Assembly: GCF_002995745.1 (NCBI RefSeq)
Contig: NZ_PVXQ01000005.1
Span: 62,001-126,000 of the forward strand
Direction: 5' to 3'
Origin: Clostridium vincentii
Lineage (GTDB): Bacteria; Bacillota; Clostridia; Clostridiales; Clostridiaceae
DNA: 64,000 bases
Made by a program: the position numbers and the translations under genes. A model generated the notes under the pieces. It was not told where the DNA came from. It saw only the letters and a program-made list of their open reading frames with translations, and made no database searches. This document shows positions 28,102 to 39,500 of this stretch, one piece after another. Position 1 is the first letter of the stretch. Every line of letters begins with the position of its first letter.

Positions 28102-28136
28102 GGATCATTTCGCATTCTAAAAATGCAAAATGATCC
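28102..28136. terminator. Terminator, copy 2 of a repeated hairpin
   Basis: Same left arm and flank as the hairpin at 24562 (AAAAAGGATCATTTCGCATT identical), with right arm ATGCAAAATGATCC. It separates the convergent 27720 gene and the GH1 gene. Confidence 0.85.
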
Positions 28137-28167
28137 TTTTAATCTTAATAACTGATTTATTTAACTT

Positions 28168-29613
<1,446 letters not shown>

Positions 29614-29626
29614 TTAGTATAAATTT

Positions 29627-30286
29627 TTATTCTGAAATTTTTTGATAAACTAAATTTAACTGTTCTAATCTTGGTATTATAATCTTCATAAATAAATCTA
29701 ACATAGGACCATAAATAAGCATTCCAATTACAGTTCCTTCTCTAACAGTTATACTTTGGTTAAATATGAATGCAAATGCTAAGGCAAATATAATTGATAG
29801 TATGTCCACGAGTTGTCGTATCATACCAAATTTTTTATTAAGTTTTTTAGATATAACCATACAAGCTCCCTCTAGCGGAAAGCTAATAAAATCAAGTGCC
29901 ATAATTACTGAAACACCTATAGCACAAAGTACAAGTCCTAATAATAATAATCCTATATTTATAAAATAATTGCTAATAATAAAATTAGAAAAAACATCAT
30001 ATAACATAAAATTAACCACCATTCCTAATAATATTGCCACTAATATTTGAGCAGCGTGTAGTACCTTAAATTCCTTTTTCAAAAGCACCAATTGAATTAA
30101 AACACAACTAACATTTAGAAACATAGAAATCGTTCCTACTTTTATAAATACTCCACTTGATATGCTTTGACTAAGTGCATCCCATGCACCTACTCCAACA
30201 GCTGCCTTTAATGCTAAACTTGCTCCAATACCAACAATAATTACACAAAGTGTTGAAATAATACATTTACTTATAACCTTATTCAT
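29627..30286 (-). CDS. YczE/YyaS-type membrane protein, copy 1
   Basis: A 219-residue integral membrane protein with five predicted helices, in the YczE/YyaS/YitT group (LKAAVGVGAWDALSQSISS and DFISFPLEGACMVISKKL regions). The biochemical role of the family is not established. It is transcribed with the GH1 gene downstream and has a close paralog at 33116. Both start codons lie 111 bases from copies of the same 80-bp element. Co-regulation with phospho-glucosidases suggests a role in sugar uptake or its control, unproven. Confidence 0.83.
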   Translation of the reverse strand: MNKVISKCIISTLCVIIVGIGASLALKAAVGVGAWDALSQSISSGVFIKVGTISMFLNVSCVLIQLVLLKKEFKVLHAAQILVAILLGMVVNFMLYDVFSNFIISNYFINIGLLLLGLVLCAIGVSVIMALDFISFPLEGACMVISKKLNKKFGMIRQLVDILSIIFALAFAFIFNQSITVREGTVIGMLIYGPMLDLFMKIIIPRLEQLNLVYQKISE

Positions 30287-30396
30287 TTCCGCCTCCTATG
30301 TCTCAATACTCCTACTACCATAAACCGATAACATTATATTGCTTTTACAAAACATACCTTTTGATATAATATAATTATATAGAAAGAATACTTACA

Positions 30397-30476
30397 TTGA
30401 AACAGTTTACAGATATGTTAGAATGGCATTTCAATTCTTTTTATTGTTTTGTATAAAATTATAAAATGCCATTCTA
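30397..30476. promoter_or_regulatory. 80-bp conserved element, copy A
   Basis: Begins TTGAAACAGTTTACA and ends AAAATGCCATTCTA. It contains 14-bp perfect inverted arms TTAGAATGGCATTT (30418-30431) and AAATGCCATTCTAA (30464-30477). On the plus strand TTGAAA and TAGAAT are 16 bases apart, a plausible promoter for the RpiR gene. Same length, no gaps, as copies B and C. Confidence 0.8.
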
Positions 30477-30517
30477 AAAACGTTTGATTTATACTCTAGA
30501 AAGGAGTGCTCTAATTT

Positions 30518-31396
30518 ATGATAATTTCTAACAAACTTGAGTCTATGGATTCTTTATCTAAATCTGAAGAAGTTCTAGCTAAATATATTCTTGATCAAAA
30601 GGAAAATATTGAAAAACTATCTACTAAAGATTTAGCAAATGCTACCTATACCTCACCATCAACGGCAATCCGTCTATCTCAAAAATTAGGTTTTAGTGGA
30701 TGGAATGAATTAAAAGAAAAATATCTTGAAGAGCTTAATTATTTAAATCAACATTTTTCTAATATTGATTCTAATTTTCCCTTTCAATCTAGTGATACTT
30801 TAATGAATGTTGCTTCAAAAATCGGGAATCTTGCTTCTGAAAGTATTGAAGATACTTTATCACTTTTAAAAAATGAGGATCTAAATAAAGCTGTTACTTT
30901 ATTAGATAAAGCACAAATAATTAATGTATTTGGAATTAGTAATTCCTTACTTATGGCTTTTGATTTTAAACACAAGATGATGCGTATTAATCGTCATGTC
31001 GACATTTTGAGTTTACCTGGTGAGCAGGCCTATGTAGCTGCAAATTCTTCTCCTAATGATTGTGCTATATTAATTTCATACTCTGGAGAAGTACACGAAA
31101 CTTTACAGATTGCGAAAATATTAAGAAAAAATAAAACACCAATAATTTCGTTAACAAGCATTGGTGAAAATACTTTGAAAGATTTTTCAGATTGTACTTT
31201 TTCCATAACATCTAGAGAAAAACTTTATTCTAAAATCGCAACATACTCCACTAATAATTCTATCCATCTTATTTTAGATATTTTATATTCTTGTTTATTT
31301 AAAATGAACTATGATCATAATTTAGAATACAAAACTAAGATTTCTAAAATTATTGATACAAGATCTTCAACTAGTAATTTATTGCAAGAAAAATAG
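30518..31396 (+). CDS. MurR/RpiR family regulator
   Basis: The 292-residue protein has an N-terminal HTH_6 domain (LSTKDLANATYTSPSTAIRLSQKLGFSGWNELK, about 38-70) and a C-terminal SIS sugar-phosphate domain (about 125-260, INVFGISNSLLMAFDFKHKMMRI and ILISYSGEVHETLQIAKIL). It should sense a phospho-sugar and control the flanking genes, GH1, GH4 and two YczE proteins, through the three 80-bp elements. A GAAAGGAG site precedes ATG 30518. Confidence 0.88.
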   Translation: MIISNKLESMDSLSKSEEVLAKYILDQKENIEKLSTKDLANATYTSPSTAIRLSQKLGFSGWNELKEKYLEELNYLNQHFSNIDSNFPFQSSDTLMNVASKIGNLASESIEDTLSLLKNEDLNKAVTLLDKAQIINVFGISNSLLMAFDFKHKMMRINRHVDILSLPGEQAYVAANSSPNDCAILISYSGEVHETLQIAKILRKNKTPIISLTSIGENTLKDFSDCTFSITSREKLYSKIATYSTNNSIHLILDILYSCLFKMNYDHNLEYKTKISKIIDTRSSTSNLLQEK

Positions 31397-31470
31397 TTAT
31401 CAATTTTTTATTATTTTTATTTTCAATTATTCTACTTGAAAATTTTATAAAGATATAATATACAATAAAA

Positions 31471-31495
31471 AAAGGAAGACATTTTGTCTTCCTTT
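31471..31495. terminator. Bidirectional terminator
   Basis: Perfect 11-bp stem AAAGGAAGACA/TGTCTTCCTTT with a 3-base loop, between the convergent RpiR and GH4 genes. Confidence 0.88.
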
Positions 31496-31512
31496 TTATA
31501 GTTATTTATAAT

Positions 31513-32904
31513 TTAGTGTCCATTAACCATTAAATCCATAACAACAGCATCTTTAGATGCTACCCCTGTAGCCTCTAATTCTTCAATCTTTTTAGCAAAT
31601 TGTGGTAAGTATTTTTTATGTGCTACTAATAACTCATCTAATAATTCTTGAGCACAAGCTCCACTCTTTACTTGTAGATTTAATAGGAACGCCTGTAGAA
31701 TTAATCCATAGTTACCAGTTACAGCTGATTCTATAACACATTCTTCCATAGCTTTCATTGATTGTACCCAGCCTCTTTCAGCTGATTTAAATTTACCCCA
31801 AGTAAGTGGCATAGCACCCTTGCCAGTAATTATACAAGATATTTCTACTATAGAATCATATGGAAGTTCAGTAATTGCACCATTATTTTCAGTACTAACT
31901 ACCATATGAGTTCTTTTATCATTATAGATTGAATTTATACATTCACATGCAGCATCACTATAATGTGTTCCACCTCTTTTTGTTAATTGTTCTGGTTTGT
32001 AGTTTAAGTTTGGATCCTTGTATAATTCAAGTAATTCGGCTTCCGTTACTTTAACCTGCTCTCCACGAGTTCCAATACCATTAAATTCTTCTAATCCATG
32101 TGTCAACATCTCATCTTGCATATAGTAATATCTATGGTATCCGCAAGGAATTAATTGCATTTCTTTAACTTGTTCTTTTAAGAATTTAACATCATGAATA
32201 TTAGCTGGAGTTCCTGAGTCTTCAACATACATCTTATCAATAATTTGATCAGTTAAGTCATTGCCTTGTGCATCTGTAACTTTATGCCAATGAAAATGGT
32301 TTAATCCAGCGAACTGATGAACTAAATCTCTCTCAGTTACACCAAACATTTCTGGTTCTTTAATTAATGCCCCAACTGGTACATTACATAATCCTATACA
32401 CTTTTTCCATTTACCATATTTAATTACTGCTTGTGTAACCATTCCAGATGGATTTGTAAAGTTAATTAACCATGCATTAGGACATAATTCTTTCATATCT
32501 TCTACTATATTTAAGATAACAGGTATTGTACGTAATGCTTTAAACATACCACCTGCACCATTTGTTTCTTGTCCGAGCATTCCATGTGAAAAAGGAATTC
32601 TTTCATCTTTAATACGAGCATCTAATAAACCAACTCTGAATTGTGTTGTAACAAAATCAGCTCCTGGTAATGCCTCTCTACGATCTAATGTTAAATGTAC
32701 TTTTACATCATAAGGAGATGCATCCCACATACGTTGTGCCATTGCACCAACGATTTCTAATTTTTCTCTTCCCTCTTCTATATCTACTAACCAAATTTCT
32801 TGAATTGGAAGTTCCTCATATCTTTTAATGAATCCTTCCATTAATTCTGGAGTATAACTACTTCCTCCACCAATTGTAACTATTTTTATTGCTTTCTTTT
32901 TCAT
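31513..32904 (-). CDS. 6-phospho-beta-glucosidase, GH4 (LicH/CelF type)
   Basis: An NAD- and metal-dependent GH4 enzyme of 463 residues. The NAD loop is VTIGGGSSYTPE near the N-terminus, followed by the VTTQFRVGLLDARIKDERIP segment, the metal-binding cysteine in CIGLCNVP, and histidine in GLNHFHWH. Its closest type is 6-phospho-beta-glucosidase rather than alpha-galactosidase, judged by the whole pattern. I start at ATG 32904, nine bases after GGAGGGG. The longer frame to 32991 has no ribosome site. The 80-bp element copy B lies 93 bases upstream of the start. Confidence 0.9.
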   Translation of the reverse strand: MKKKAIKIVTIGGGSSYTPELMEGFIKRYEELPIQEIWLVDIEEGREKLEIVGAMAQRMWDASPYDVKVHLTLDRREALPGADFVTTQFRVGLLDARIKDERIPFSHGMLGQETNGAGGMFKALRTIPVILNIVEDMKELCPNAWLINFTNPSGMVTQAVIKYGKWKKCIGLCNVPVGALIKEPEMFGVTERDLVHQFAGLNHFHWHKVTDAQGNDLTDQIIDKMYVEDSGTPANIHDVKFLKEQVKEMQLIPCGYHRYYYMQDEMLTHGLEEFNGIGTRGEQVKVTEAELLELYKDPNLNYKPEQLTKRGGTHYSDAACECINSIYNDKRTHMVVSTENNGAITELPYDSIVEISCIITGKGAMPLTWGKFKSAERGWVQSMKAMEECVIESAVTGNYGLILQAFLLNLQVKSGACAQELLDELLVAHKKYLPQFAKKIEELEATGVASKDAVVMDLMVNGH

Positions 32905-32996
32905 TATTTCCCCTCCTAGATAACTTTTATATAGGTAGGTTGTAAAAAATTTACCTATATTTGATATGATATAAGCATACATGAATAACAACTAAA

Positions 32997-33076
32997 TTGA
33001 AACTGTTTACACTTATGTTAGAATGACATTTCATTTTTTTCTATTTTTTTGCATAAAATTATAAAATTTCATTCTA
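32997..33076. promoter_or_regulatory. 80-bp conserved element, copy B
   Basis: Same length as copies A and C, beginning TTGAAACTGTTTACA and ending ATAAAATTTCATTCTA. Inverted arms TTAGAATGACATTT and AAATTTCATTCTAA are slightly degenerate. It lies 93 bases upstream of the GH4 start. Confidence 0.8.
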
Positions 33077-33115
33077 AAATATTTTATTTGTATTTATAGA
33101 TATAATTCTGGAAAT

Positions 33116-33760
33116 CTAATAAGCTAACTCTAACTTCTTTAATCTTGGCATTATAATCTTCATAAACAAATCTACCATAGGACCGAAAATAATCATTGCA
33201 ATTATAGTTCCTTCTCTCACAGTTATACTTTCCTTAAATATAAATGCAATACCTAAGGCAAATACAATAGATAGTATATCCACAAATTGTCTGATTATAC
33301 CGAATTTTATATTAATTTTTTTAGATATAACCATACAGCATGCCTCTAAAGGAAAACTAATAAAATCAATTACCATAAGTACCGAAACACCTACAACACA
33401 TAGTAAAGTTCCTAGAAGTATCAATAATACATTAATAAAATAATTATTAATAATAACACTAGAAAGAACATCATATAACATAAAATTAACAATAAGCCCC
33501 AATAATACAGATACTAATACCTGAAGAGAATGAACTACCTTAAATTCCTTTTTCAAAAGAATCAGTTGAATTAAAACACAACTAATATTTTGCAACATAG
33601 AAATTGTTCCTACCTTTATATTGATTCCAGTCGCTATACTTTGACTCAATGCAGACCATGCACTTACTCCAACAGCTGCTTTTAGTGATAAGCTTGCTCC
33701 AATGCCAACAATAATTACACTAAGTGCTGCAATAATGCATTTGCCTATAACTTTATTCAT
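33116..33760 (-). CDS. YczE/YyaS-type membrane protein, copy 2
   Basis: A 214-residue, five-helix paralog of the protein at 29627, colinear throughout (for example KAAVGVSAWSALSQSIATG). It lies upstream of the GH4 gene with copy B between them, and copy C lies 111 bases above its start, exactly the spacing of copy A to paralog 1. Gene and promoter were therefore duplicated together. Function as for copy 1 is unknown. Confidence 0.83.
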   Translation of the reverse strand: MNKVIGKCIIAALSVIIVGIGASLSLKAAVGVSAWSALSQSIATGINIKVGTISMLQNISCVLIQLILLKKEFKVVHSLQVLVSVLLGLIVNFMLYDVLSSVIINNYFINVLLILLGTLLCVVGVSVLMVIDFISFPLEACCMVISKKINIKFGIIRQFVDILSIVFALGIAFIFKESITVREGTIIAMIIFGPMVDLFMKIIMPRLKKLELAY

Positions 33761-33870
33761 TTTAGCCTCCTATTTTTTTACAAGTCTATTGCCATAAAGT
33801 AATAATATTTTATTACTTTTACAAATTAAACCCTTTTCCATAATCTAATCTTATAGGAAGGATACTTATA

Positions 33871-33950
33871 TTGAAATAGTTTACACGTATATTAGAATAG
33901 CATTTCATTTTTTTCTGTTATTTTGTATTGAATTATAAAATTCCATTCTA
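33871..33950. promoter_or_regulatory. 80-bp conserved element, copy C
   Basis: Begins TTGAAATAGTTTACA and ends ATAAAATTCCATTCTA. Same length and internal blocks as A and B, with inverted arms TTAGAATAGCATTT and AAATTCCATTCTAA. It lies 111 bases upstream of YczE copy 2. Confidence 0.8.
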
Positions 33951-33966
33951 ATAAATTACATAATAT

Positions 33967-34013
33967 AAAAAGCTATTCAAAAGGGATTTAAGAATTCCTT
34001 TTGAACAGCTTTT
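33967..34013. terminator. Terminator of the signalling operon
   Basis: Imperfect 17-bp stem AAAAGCTATTCAAAAGG with CCTTTTGAACAGCTTTT, one bulge, and A/T runs on both sides. It lies 39 bases past the stop of the leftward GGDEF gene. Confidence 0.75.
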
Positions 34014-34051
34014 ATCTGATTTCTTATGACTATATCATTGTATACAGAGAG

Positions 34052-35050
34052 CTAATCTTCCTCATATTCTACAACTCTATTTCGACCTTTATGTTTTGCC
34101 TCATAAAGGGCCTTATCAGCTTTAATTACTATGTCATTTATAGAGTCTGTCTTTCCTGGAATAAGAGATACAACACCAATGCTTGCAGTTACATAATTTT
34201 TCACATTTGAAAATCTATGCTTAATCTGAAGGGATTCTATATTTCCTTTAATCTCCTCTGCTACTTTTAATGCACATTCTATATTCGTTTCTTGTAAAAG
34301 TACAATAAATTCCTCTCCTCCATATCTTCCAACAAAATCTAAAGGTCTTTTTAATGATTCTTTAATTGTTTTAGCAATCTTTACTAGGCATATATCCCCT
34401 TGAACATGGCCATAATTATCATTAAAATCTTTAAAACGATCTATATCTATCATCATTACGGATAAATTAGTCCGCTCTCTTTTAGAGTTCTTTAAAGCAG
34501 TATTAAAGTAAGCCTCTAAACTATGTCTATTAGCAATTCCCGTAAGATTATCAAAATATGAAGTTTGTTCTAAAATTAAATTCACCTTTTCTAATTCTTG
34601 TTTTGTTATTTCTAACTCCTGAACCTTTTTCTCTAATATTAATGATTGTTCAATGATTTTCTGCTTTTGGTTATAAAGTTCAATAAATATTTTTATTTTA
34701 CTCAATATTATCTTTGTATCTTTTAATGGTTTAAGAAGATAATCTACTGCCCCTGAGTCATAACCCTTAAAAATATGTTCTTCTTCTACACTTATAGCTG
34801 TAACAAATATTATTGGTATATGGCAAGTTCTTTCGCTACTTCTCATAATTTCAGCAACTTCAAATCCATCCATGTCGGGCATCTGAACATCAAGCAAAGC
34901 AACTGCGAAATCATAATCAAATAACAATCCAAGAGCTTCATTACCAGAAGATGCTTTTACTATATTTACAGAAAGTGGCTCGAGTATACTCTCAAGCACA
35001 AGTAAGTTTTCTTTTCTATCATCAACTATTAGAATATTTATATTTTTCAT
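34052..35050 (-). CDS. Response regulator diguanylate cyclase (REC-GGDEF)
   Basis: An N-terminal receiver (ILIVDDRKENL acidic pocket, phospho-acceptor Asp in VALLDVQMPDMDG, conserved Lys in LLKPLKD) is followed by a coiled linker and a GGDEF domain. The active-site loop is GGEEF, with the substrate motif MMIDIDRFKDFND and an inhibitory RPLD I-site five residues before GGEEF. It should make cyclic di-GMP when phosphorylated. I start at ATG 35050 (MKNINILIVDD) behind GAGGGAG. A GTG at 35077 is an alternative. It is the last gene of a kinase-CheR-CheB operon. Confidence 0.9.
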   Translation of the reverse strand: MKNINILIVDDRKENLLVLESILEPLSVNIVKASSGNEALGLLFDYDFAVALLDVQMPDMDGFEVAEIMRSSERTCHIPIIFVTAISVEEEHIFKGYDSGAVDYLLKPLKDTKIILSKIKIFIELYNQKQKIIEQSLILEKKVQELEITKQELEKVNLILEQTSYFDNLTGIANRHSLEAYFNTALKNSKRERTNLSVMMIDIDRFKDFNDNYGHVQGDICLVKIAKTIKESLKRPLDFVGRYGGEEFIVLLQETNIECALKVAEEIKGNIESLQIKHRFSNVKNYVTASIGVVSLIPGKTDSINDIVIKADKALYEAKHKGRNRVVEYEED

Positions 35051-35069
35051 ACTATTCATATCTCCCTCT

Positions 35070-35636
35070 TTAATCACATTGCAATCTAATTAATAATTCC
35101 CCTATTTCCTCAAGCTTAAGTATATAATCCACATTTGTTGATTCTATAGCAGACTTTGGCATCCTATCAGCCTCCGATGTTTCAGGTTCTTGAACAATTG
35201 CAATACCACCTTGTTCCTTTACTTTGCTTAATCCATAACTTCCATCTTTATTAGCTCCTGTAAGAATAACTCCTATTAAATTTTCTTCGAAGGTATCTGC
35301 AGCAGTTTCAAACAATACATCAATTGAAGGGCGAGCATAACAAACTCTCTCTTCTACACTAAGGGTAAAACTTCCATCCTTCTCAATCAAAATATGGTAA
35401 TTAGGTGGTGCAAAATATACATATCCTGAAACTGCCACTTCCTTATCTTCAACTTCCTTTATTCTAAGTTTACAAAATCTTCTAAGATATTCTATAAGGT
35501 AACTTTCAGAATGTATATTTAAATGTTGTACAATAATTACGGGAATTGAAAAGTCTCCCTGAAGTGTTGAAAGAATGCTCCTTAATGCCTCCATACCCCC
35601 AGTTGATGTACCAATCACTATAGCCTTATATTTCAT
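35070..35636 (-). CDS. Stand-alone CheB-type methylesterase domain
   Basis: A 188-residue protein with only the CheB catalytic domain: Ser in IGTSTGGMEAL (S11), His in VQHLN, and Asp in LTGANKDGSYG. It lacks the N-terminal receiver of chemotaxis CheB. It starts at ATG 35636 after GGGGAGGAA. It lies directly downstream of CheR and upstream of the REC-GGDEF gene. With no chemoreceptor in the operon, its target may be the hybrid kinase or another protein. Confidence 0.9.
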   Translation of the reverse strand: MKYKAIVIGTSTGGMEALRSILSTLQGDFSIPVIIVQHLNIHSESYLIEYLRRFCKLRIKEVEDKEVAVSGYVYFAPPNYHILIEKDGSFTLSVEERVCYARPSIDVLFETAADTFEENLIGVILTGANKDGSYGLSKVKEQGGIAIVQEPETSEADRMPKSAIESTNVDYILKLEEIGELLIRLQCD

Positions 35637-35653
35637 GGTGATTCCTCCCCGTA

Positions 35654-36508
35654 TCATTTGAACTTTTTCCTAAATATCCTGTCTGACTCAACTATAGGTT
35701 CAAAGTAGCTCTCAAACTCAGTGAATTTCAAGCTTTCTTTTGGCCCAAGGCATAAGAACCCTCCATTGCACAAGCTATCATAAAAAAGTTTTATAACATG
35801 ATTTTGAAGTTCTTTATTAAAATATATTAGAACATTCCTACAAACGATCATTTGCATTTCTCCAAATACATTGTCATTAACCAGATTATGCTCTGCAAAA
35901 ATAATCCTTTCCTTCAGTGCTTTATCTAAAAGTGCAAAATCATAATTAGCTATATAATAATCTGAAAAAGATTCCTTACCGCCAGCCTTTTGATAATTAA
36001 TGGTATATTCCTTTATTCTATCTATAGGATAAATACCTTCCTTCCCTTTGCTGAGAACACTTTCATTAAAATCAGTGGCATAGATTTGTGTTTTACTATA
36101 ACTACCCTCTTCTTTTAATAAAATTGCCATTGAATAAACCTCTTCTCCAGTTGAGCATCCTGCATGCCATATTTTCACATGAGGATATGTTTTTAATACA
36201 GGAATAACTTCTTTTCTTATAGAAAGAAAGAAAGAAGGATCTCTAAACATTTCTGTTACATTTATTGAGAAGTCTGGAAGCATCAGTTGAAAAAATGTTC
36301 TATCTGTTAAAATCATATGCTGAATTTCTGATATATTCTTTAATCCTGAAATTACTAGCCTGTTTTTAACTCTCCTTTTTATATGCGCTCTTGAATAAGA
36401 TCTAAAGTCATATCCATAATTCATATATATTGCCTCAAGCAATAAAGCTACTTCAATATCTTCAGTATTCATGTTTTTTAAATTTTCCGATCTCATTTTT
36501 GCATCCAC
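35654..36508 (-). CDS. CheR-type protein glutamate methyltransferase
   Basis: The 284-residue protein has the CheR N-terminal helical domain (YRR-like YMNYGYDFRSYSRAHIKRRVKNRL) and the SAM-binding domain (KIWHAGCSTGEEVYSMAI; IYATDFNESVL; MIVCRNVLIYFNK). It should methylate glutamates using SAM. Its start overlaps the end of the hybrid kinase gene. I keep the GTG at 36508, but ATG 36496 is equally possible. Genes for CheR and CheB side by side form a reversible methylation pair in this operon. Confidence 0.9.
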   Translation of the reverse strand: MDAKMRSENLKNMNTEDIEVALLLEAIYMNYGYDFRSYSRAHIKRRVKNRLVISGLKNISEIQHMILTDRTFFQLMLPDFSINVTEMFRDPSFFLSIRKEVIPVLKTYPHVKIWHAGCSTGEEVYSMAILLKEEGSYSKTQIYATDFNESVLSKGKEGIYPIDRIKEYTINYQKAGGKESFSDYYIANYDFALLDKALKERIIFAEHNLVNDNVFGEMQMIVCRNVLIYFNKELQNHVIKLFYDSLCNGGFLCLGPKESLKFTEFESYFEPIVESDRIFRKKFK

Positions 36509-39500
36509 ACCCTTATAAGTGATAGCAACTTTTCTACCTCTACTGGTTTTACCATATAATCATTAGCCCCTGATTCAATGCATTTGTTTCTATCTTGCTT
36601 CATAGCCTTTGCTGTTAGTGCAATTATAGGTATATCTTTCCCTAATTTCATTTTTCTTATTTCTCTCATTGCAGTATATCCATCCATTTCAGGCATCATA
36701 ATATCCATAAGAATTAAATCAATCTGCGGGTTTTTGCTTATCTTTTCTAAAGCTTCTATTCCATTTCTACCCACTATAACCTTTATTCCTTGATTCTCTA
36801 GTATGCTAGACACAGCAAAAACATTTCTCATATCATCATCCACAAGCAATACTGTTTTATTCTCTAAAAGCATCTCTTTTTCATCTATATTCCAGTTCTT
36901 CTTTTTGCCAGTTTCTAAACTTTTATTAACACCATATAAGAAAAGTTTAGCCTCCTCCACTAGTCTTTCAGTAGATCTTGGTCCATCAATTATAATACTC
37001 TTAGCATATTTATTAAGCTCCATCTCTTCATTTTCAGATATTTCTTTTTCTGTATATATAATTATAGGTATTTTATTAATATTTTTCTTCTTAAACTTAT
37101 CTAGAAAGTCATAACTAGACATATCTAATAGTTCTATATCAAGTACTATACAATCGTAGTCTTCACTTGTGAGCAGCCTATAAGCCTCTTCCCCATTTTG
37201 CACTAAAGTAGTGCTAATTTGCTTATTTTCAAAGACTTTCATTATATTCTTACCTTGTTCTAATTCTTTAAAAACAATAAGCAATTTTTTAAACTGATCC
37301 TTTATCGTTTCAGATATTGTTCCAAACAGTGTGTCTAATTGTTGTAAATTTACAGGTTTTGTCAAGTAACCTATGATATCATTTTTCATTGTGTTTCCAG
37401 TTTCATTTTCATTAGCTGAAATAATATGAACTGGAATATTTTTAGTTTGTATATTATTTCTCAATATACTTGAGACTTCCCATCCATCAATGTCAGGTAA
37501 TCCTATATCTAAAACTATAGCATTAGGTTTAAATTTTTGGGCTAATTGAATACCAGAATTACCATCACTTGCAATGATATATTTGAATCCTTTTTGCTTT
37601 GCCATAGTTCCTAAAATATATGAAAAATTTGTGTCATCGTCAATTATTAATAAGCATTTATCCTCGCTTTTTATATTGTCCCTGTCATCATTAATAATTT
37701 TTTTAATTGATTTATGCTTAATACTAGTTTCTATACTTTGTGTTTTTTCAGCTATTTTTTCATTTTCTATTTTAGATACAACTTTGCTTTCAACAAGGGC
37801 TTGATCAGGAATTGTAATATAAAAAGTACTCCCAATACCTTCTTTACTTTCTAAATATATTCTTCCTCCAAGTACTCTTGATAATTCTTTTGAAATTGAT
37901 AGCCCAAGGCCTGTACCACCATATTTTCTACTGATAGTCCCATCAGACTGTTTGAAGGCTTCAAAAATAGTTTGTTTTTTATCCTCAGGTATTCCAATAC
38001 CTGTATCTGTTACTGATATTGTTATTGCTCTATTTCCATTAATATCTAAGCTAGCAACTTCCTCTTCTTTCGCAGGTTTTATTTTAATAATCACGCTTCC
38101 CTTGCTTGTGAACTTAAAAGCATTTGATAGTAAATTCTTGATTATTTGTTGCACTCTCCTTGAATCACTACGGATAATTTCAGGTACATCCTCCTCAATT
38201 TCTGTGATAAAACGAATTTTTTTATCCGCTGCTATTTGCTCAAAAGAGTTCTTTACATATTCAGCAATATCCCTTACATTCATATTTTCTAAAACAATCT
38301 CCATCTTTCCTGATTCAACCTTAGAAAGATCTAATATATCATTTATTAATTCTAGCAGATCTGATCCAGAAGAGTGTATTACCTTTGCAAACTCCATTTC
38401 CTTTTCTGTAAAGGGTATATTACTATCTTTATTTGAAAGAAGTTGTGAAAGTACAAGTATGCTATTTAAAGGCGTTCTAAGTTCATGGGACATATTTGCT
38501 AGGAACTCTGACTTATATTTGCTTGCAAGTTCAAGGGCCTCTGCCTTTTTCTCAATATCAACTTTAGCCTGTTGTAAATTTTTATTTTTGTTATATATAT
38601 CTGATTTTTGAGCCTCAAGAAGCTTTGATCTTTCTTCTAGTTCTTCATTTGTAACTCTTAATTCCTCCTGTTGCATCTGAAGGATCATTTCTGATTCCTT
38701 TAGTGCATTAGTCTGTTCTTCAAGTTCCTCATTAGTCTGTCTTAATTCCTCCTGTTGCATTTGCAATTCCTCTGATTGCTCTAATGTCTTATGTAAGAGT
38801 TCCTTCAACTTGTACCTAGAATCTGCTGAGTTAATACTTATTGCAATACTTTCTGAAACCAACTCAATAAACTCTATTTGATCTTTCGAAAACTCTTGGA
38901 AGGAACCTAATTCAATTATACCTTTGACCTCTTCATCAAATAAGCATGGTACAACGAGTATATTACGCGGTACTGCTTCTCCTATACCTGAACTAATCTT
39001 AATATAATCCTTAGGAACATCAGTAATAAGTATAGATCTTTTCTCTAGGGCACATTGGCTTATTAAGCCTTCCCCTAAATTTATTTCATTTGAAATATTT
39101 TCTTCGCAATCAAATGCATAACTAGACATGACATTGTAACAATTCTCATCGTCTTTTATATATATCAGACCAATTTGGCAGTTTAAATAATGAGCTATAT
39201 ATCCAATTATATTATTACCTAAGCTTATTGTATCTTGTTCTCCTCTAAGCCTTTCATTAAGATCTGATTGACCCGTTTTAATTAGGTTTTGTTTCTTAAT
39301 ATCAGAGAATATTACCTGTAGCTTATCCATAAATTTATCAAAAGAATTGGACATTTCTCCTATTTCATCCTGTATATTTGATTCTATTCTTACATATAAA
39401 TCTGCATCGCCTTCAGCAATGCCTTTAAAAGTATTAGTTATAGTTTTCACTGGAAGAAGTATTAATCTCACTAAAAATACTGCTACAAAACAGGAAAATA

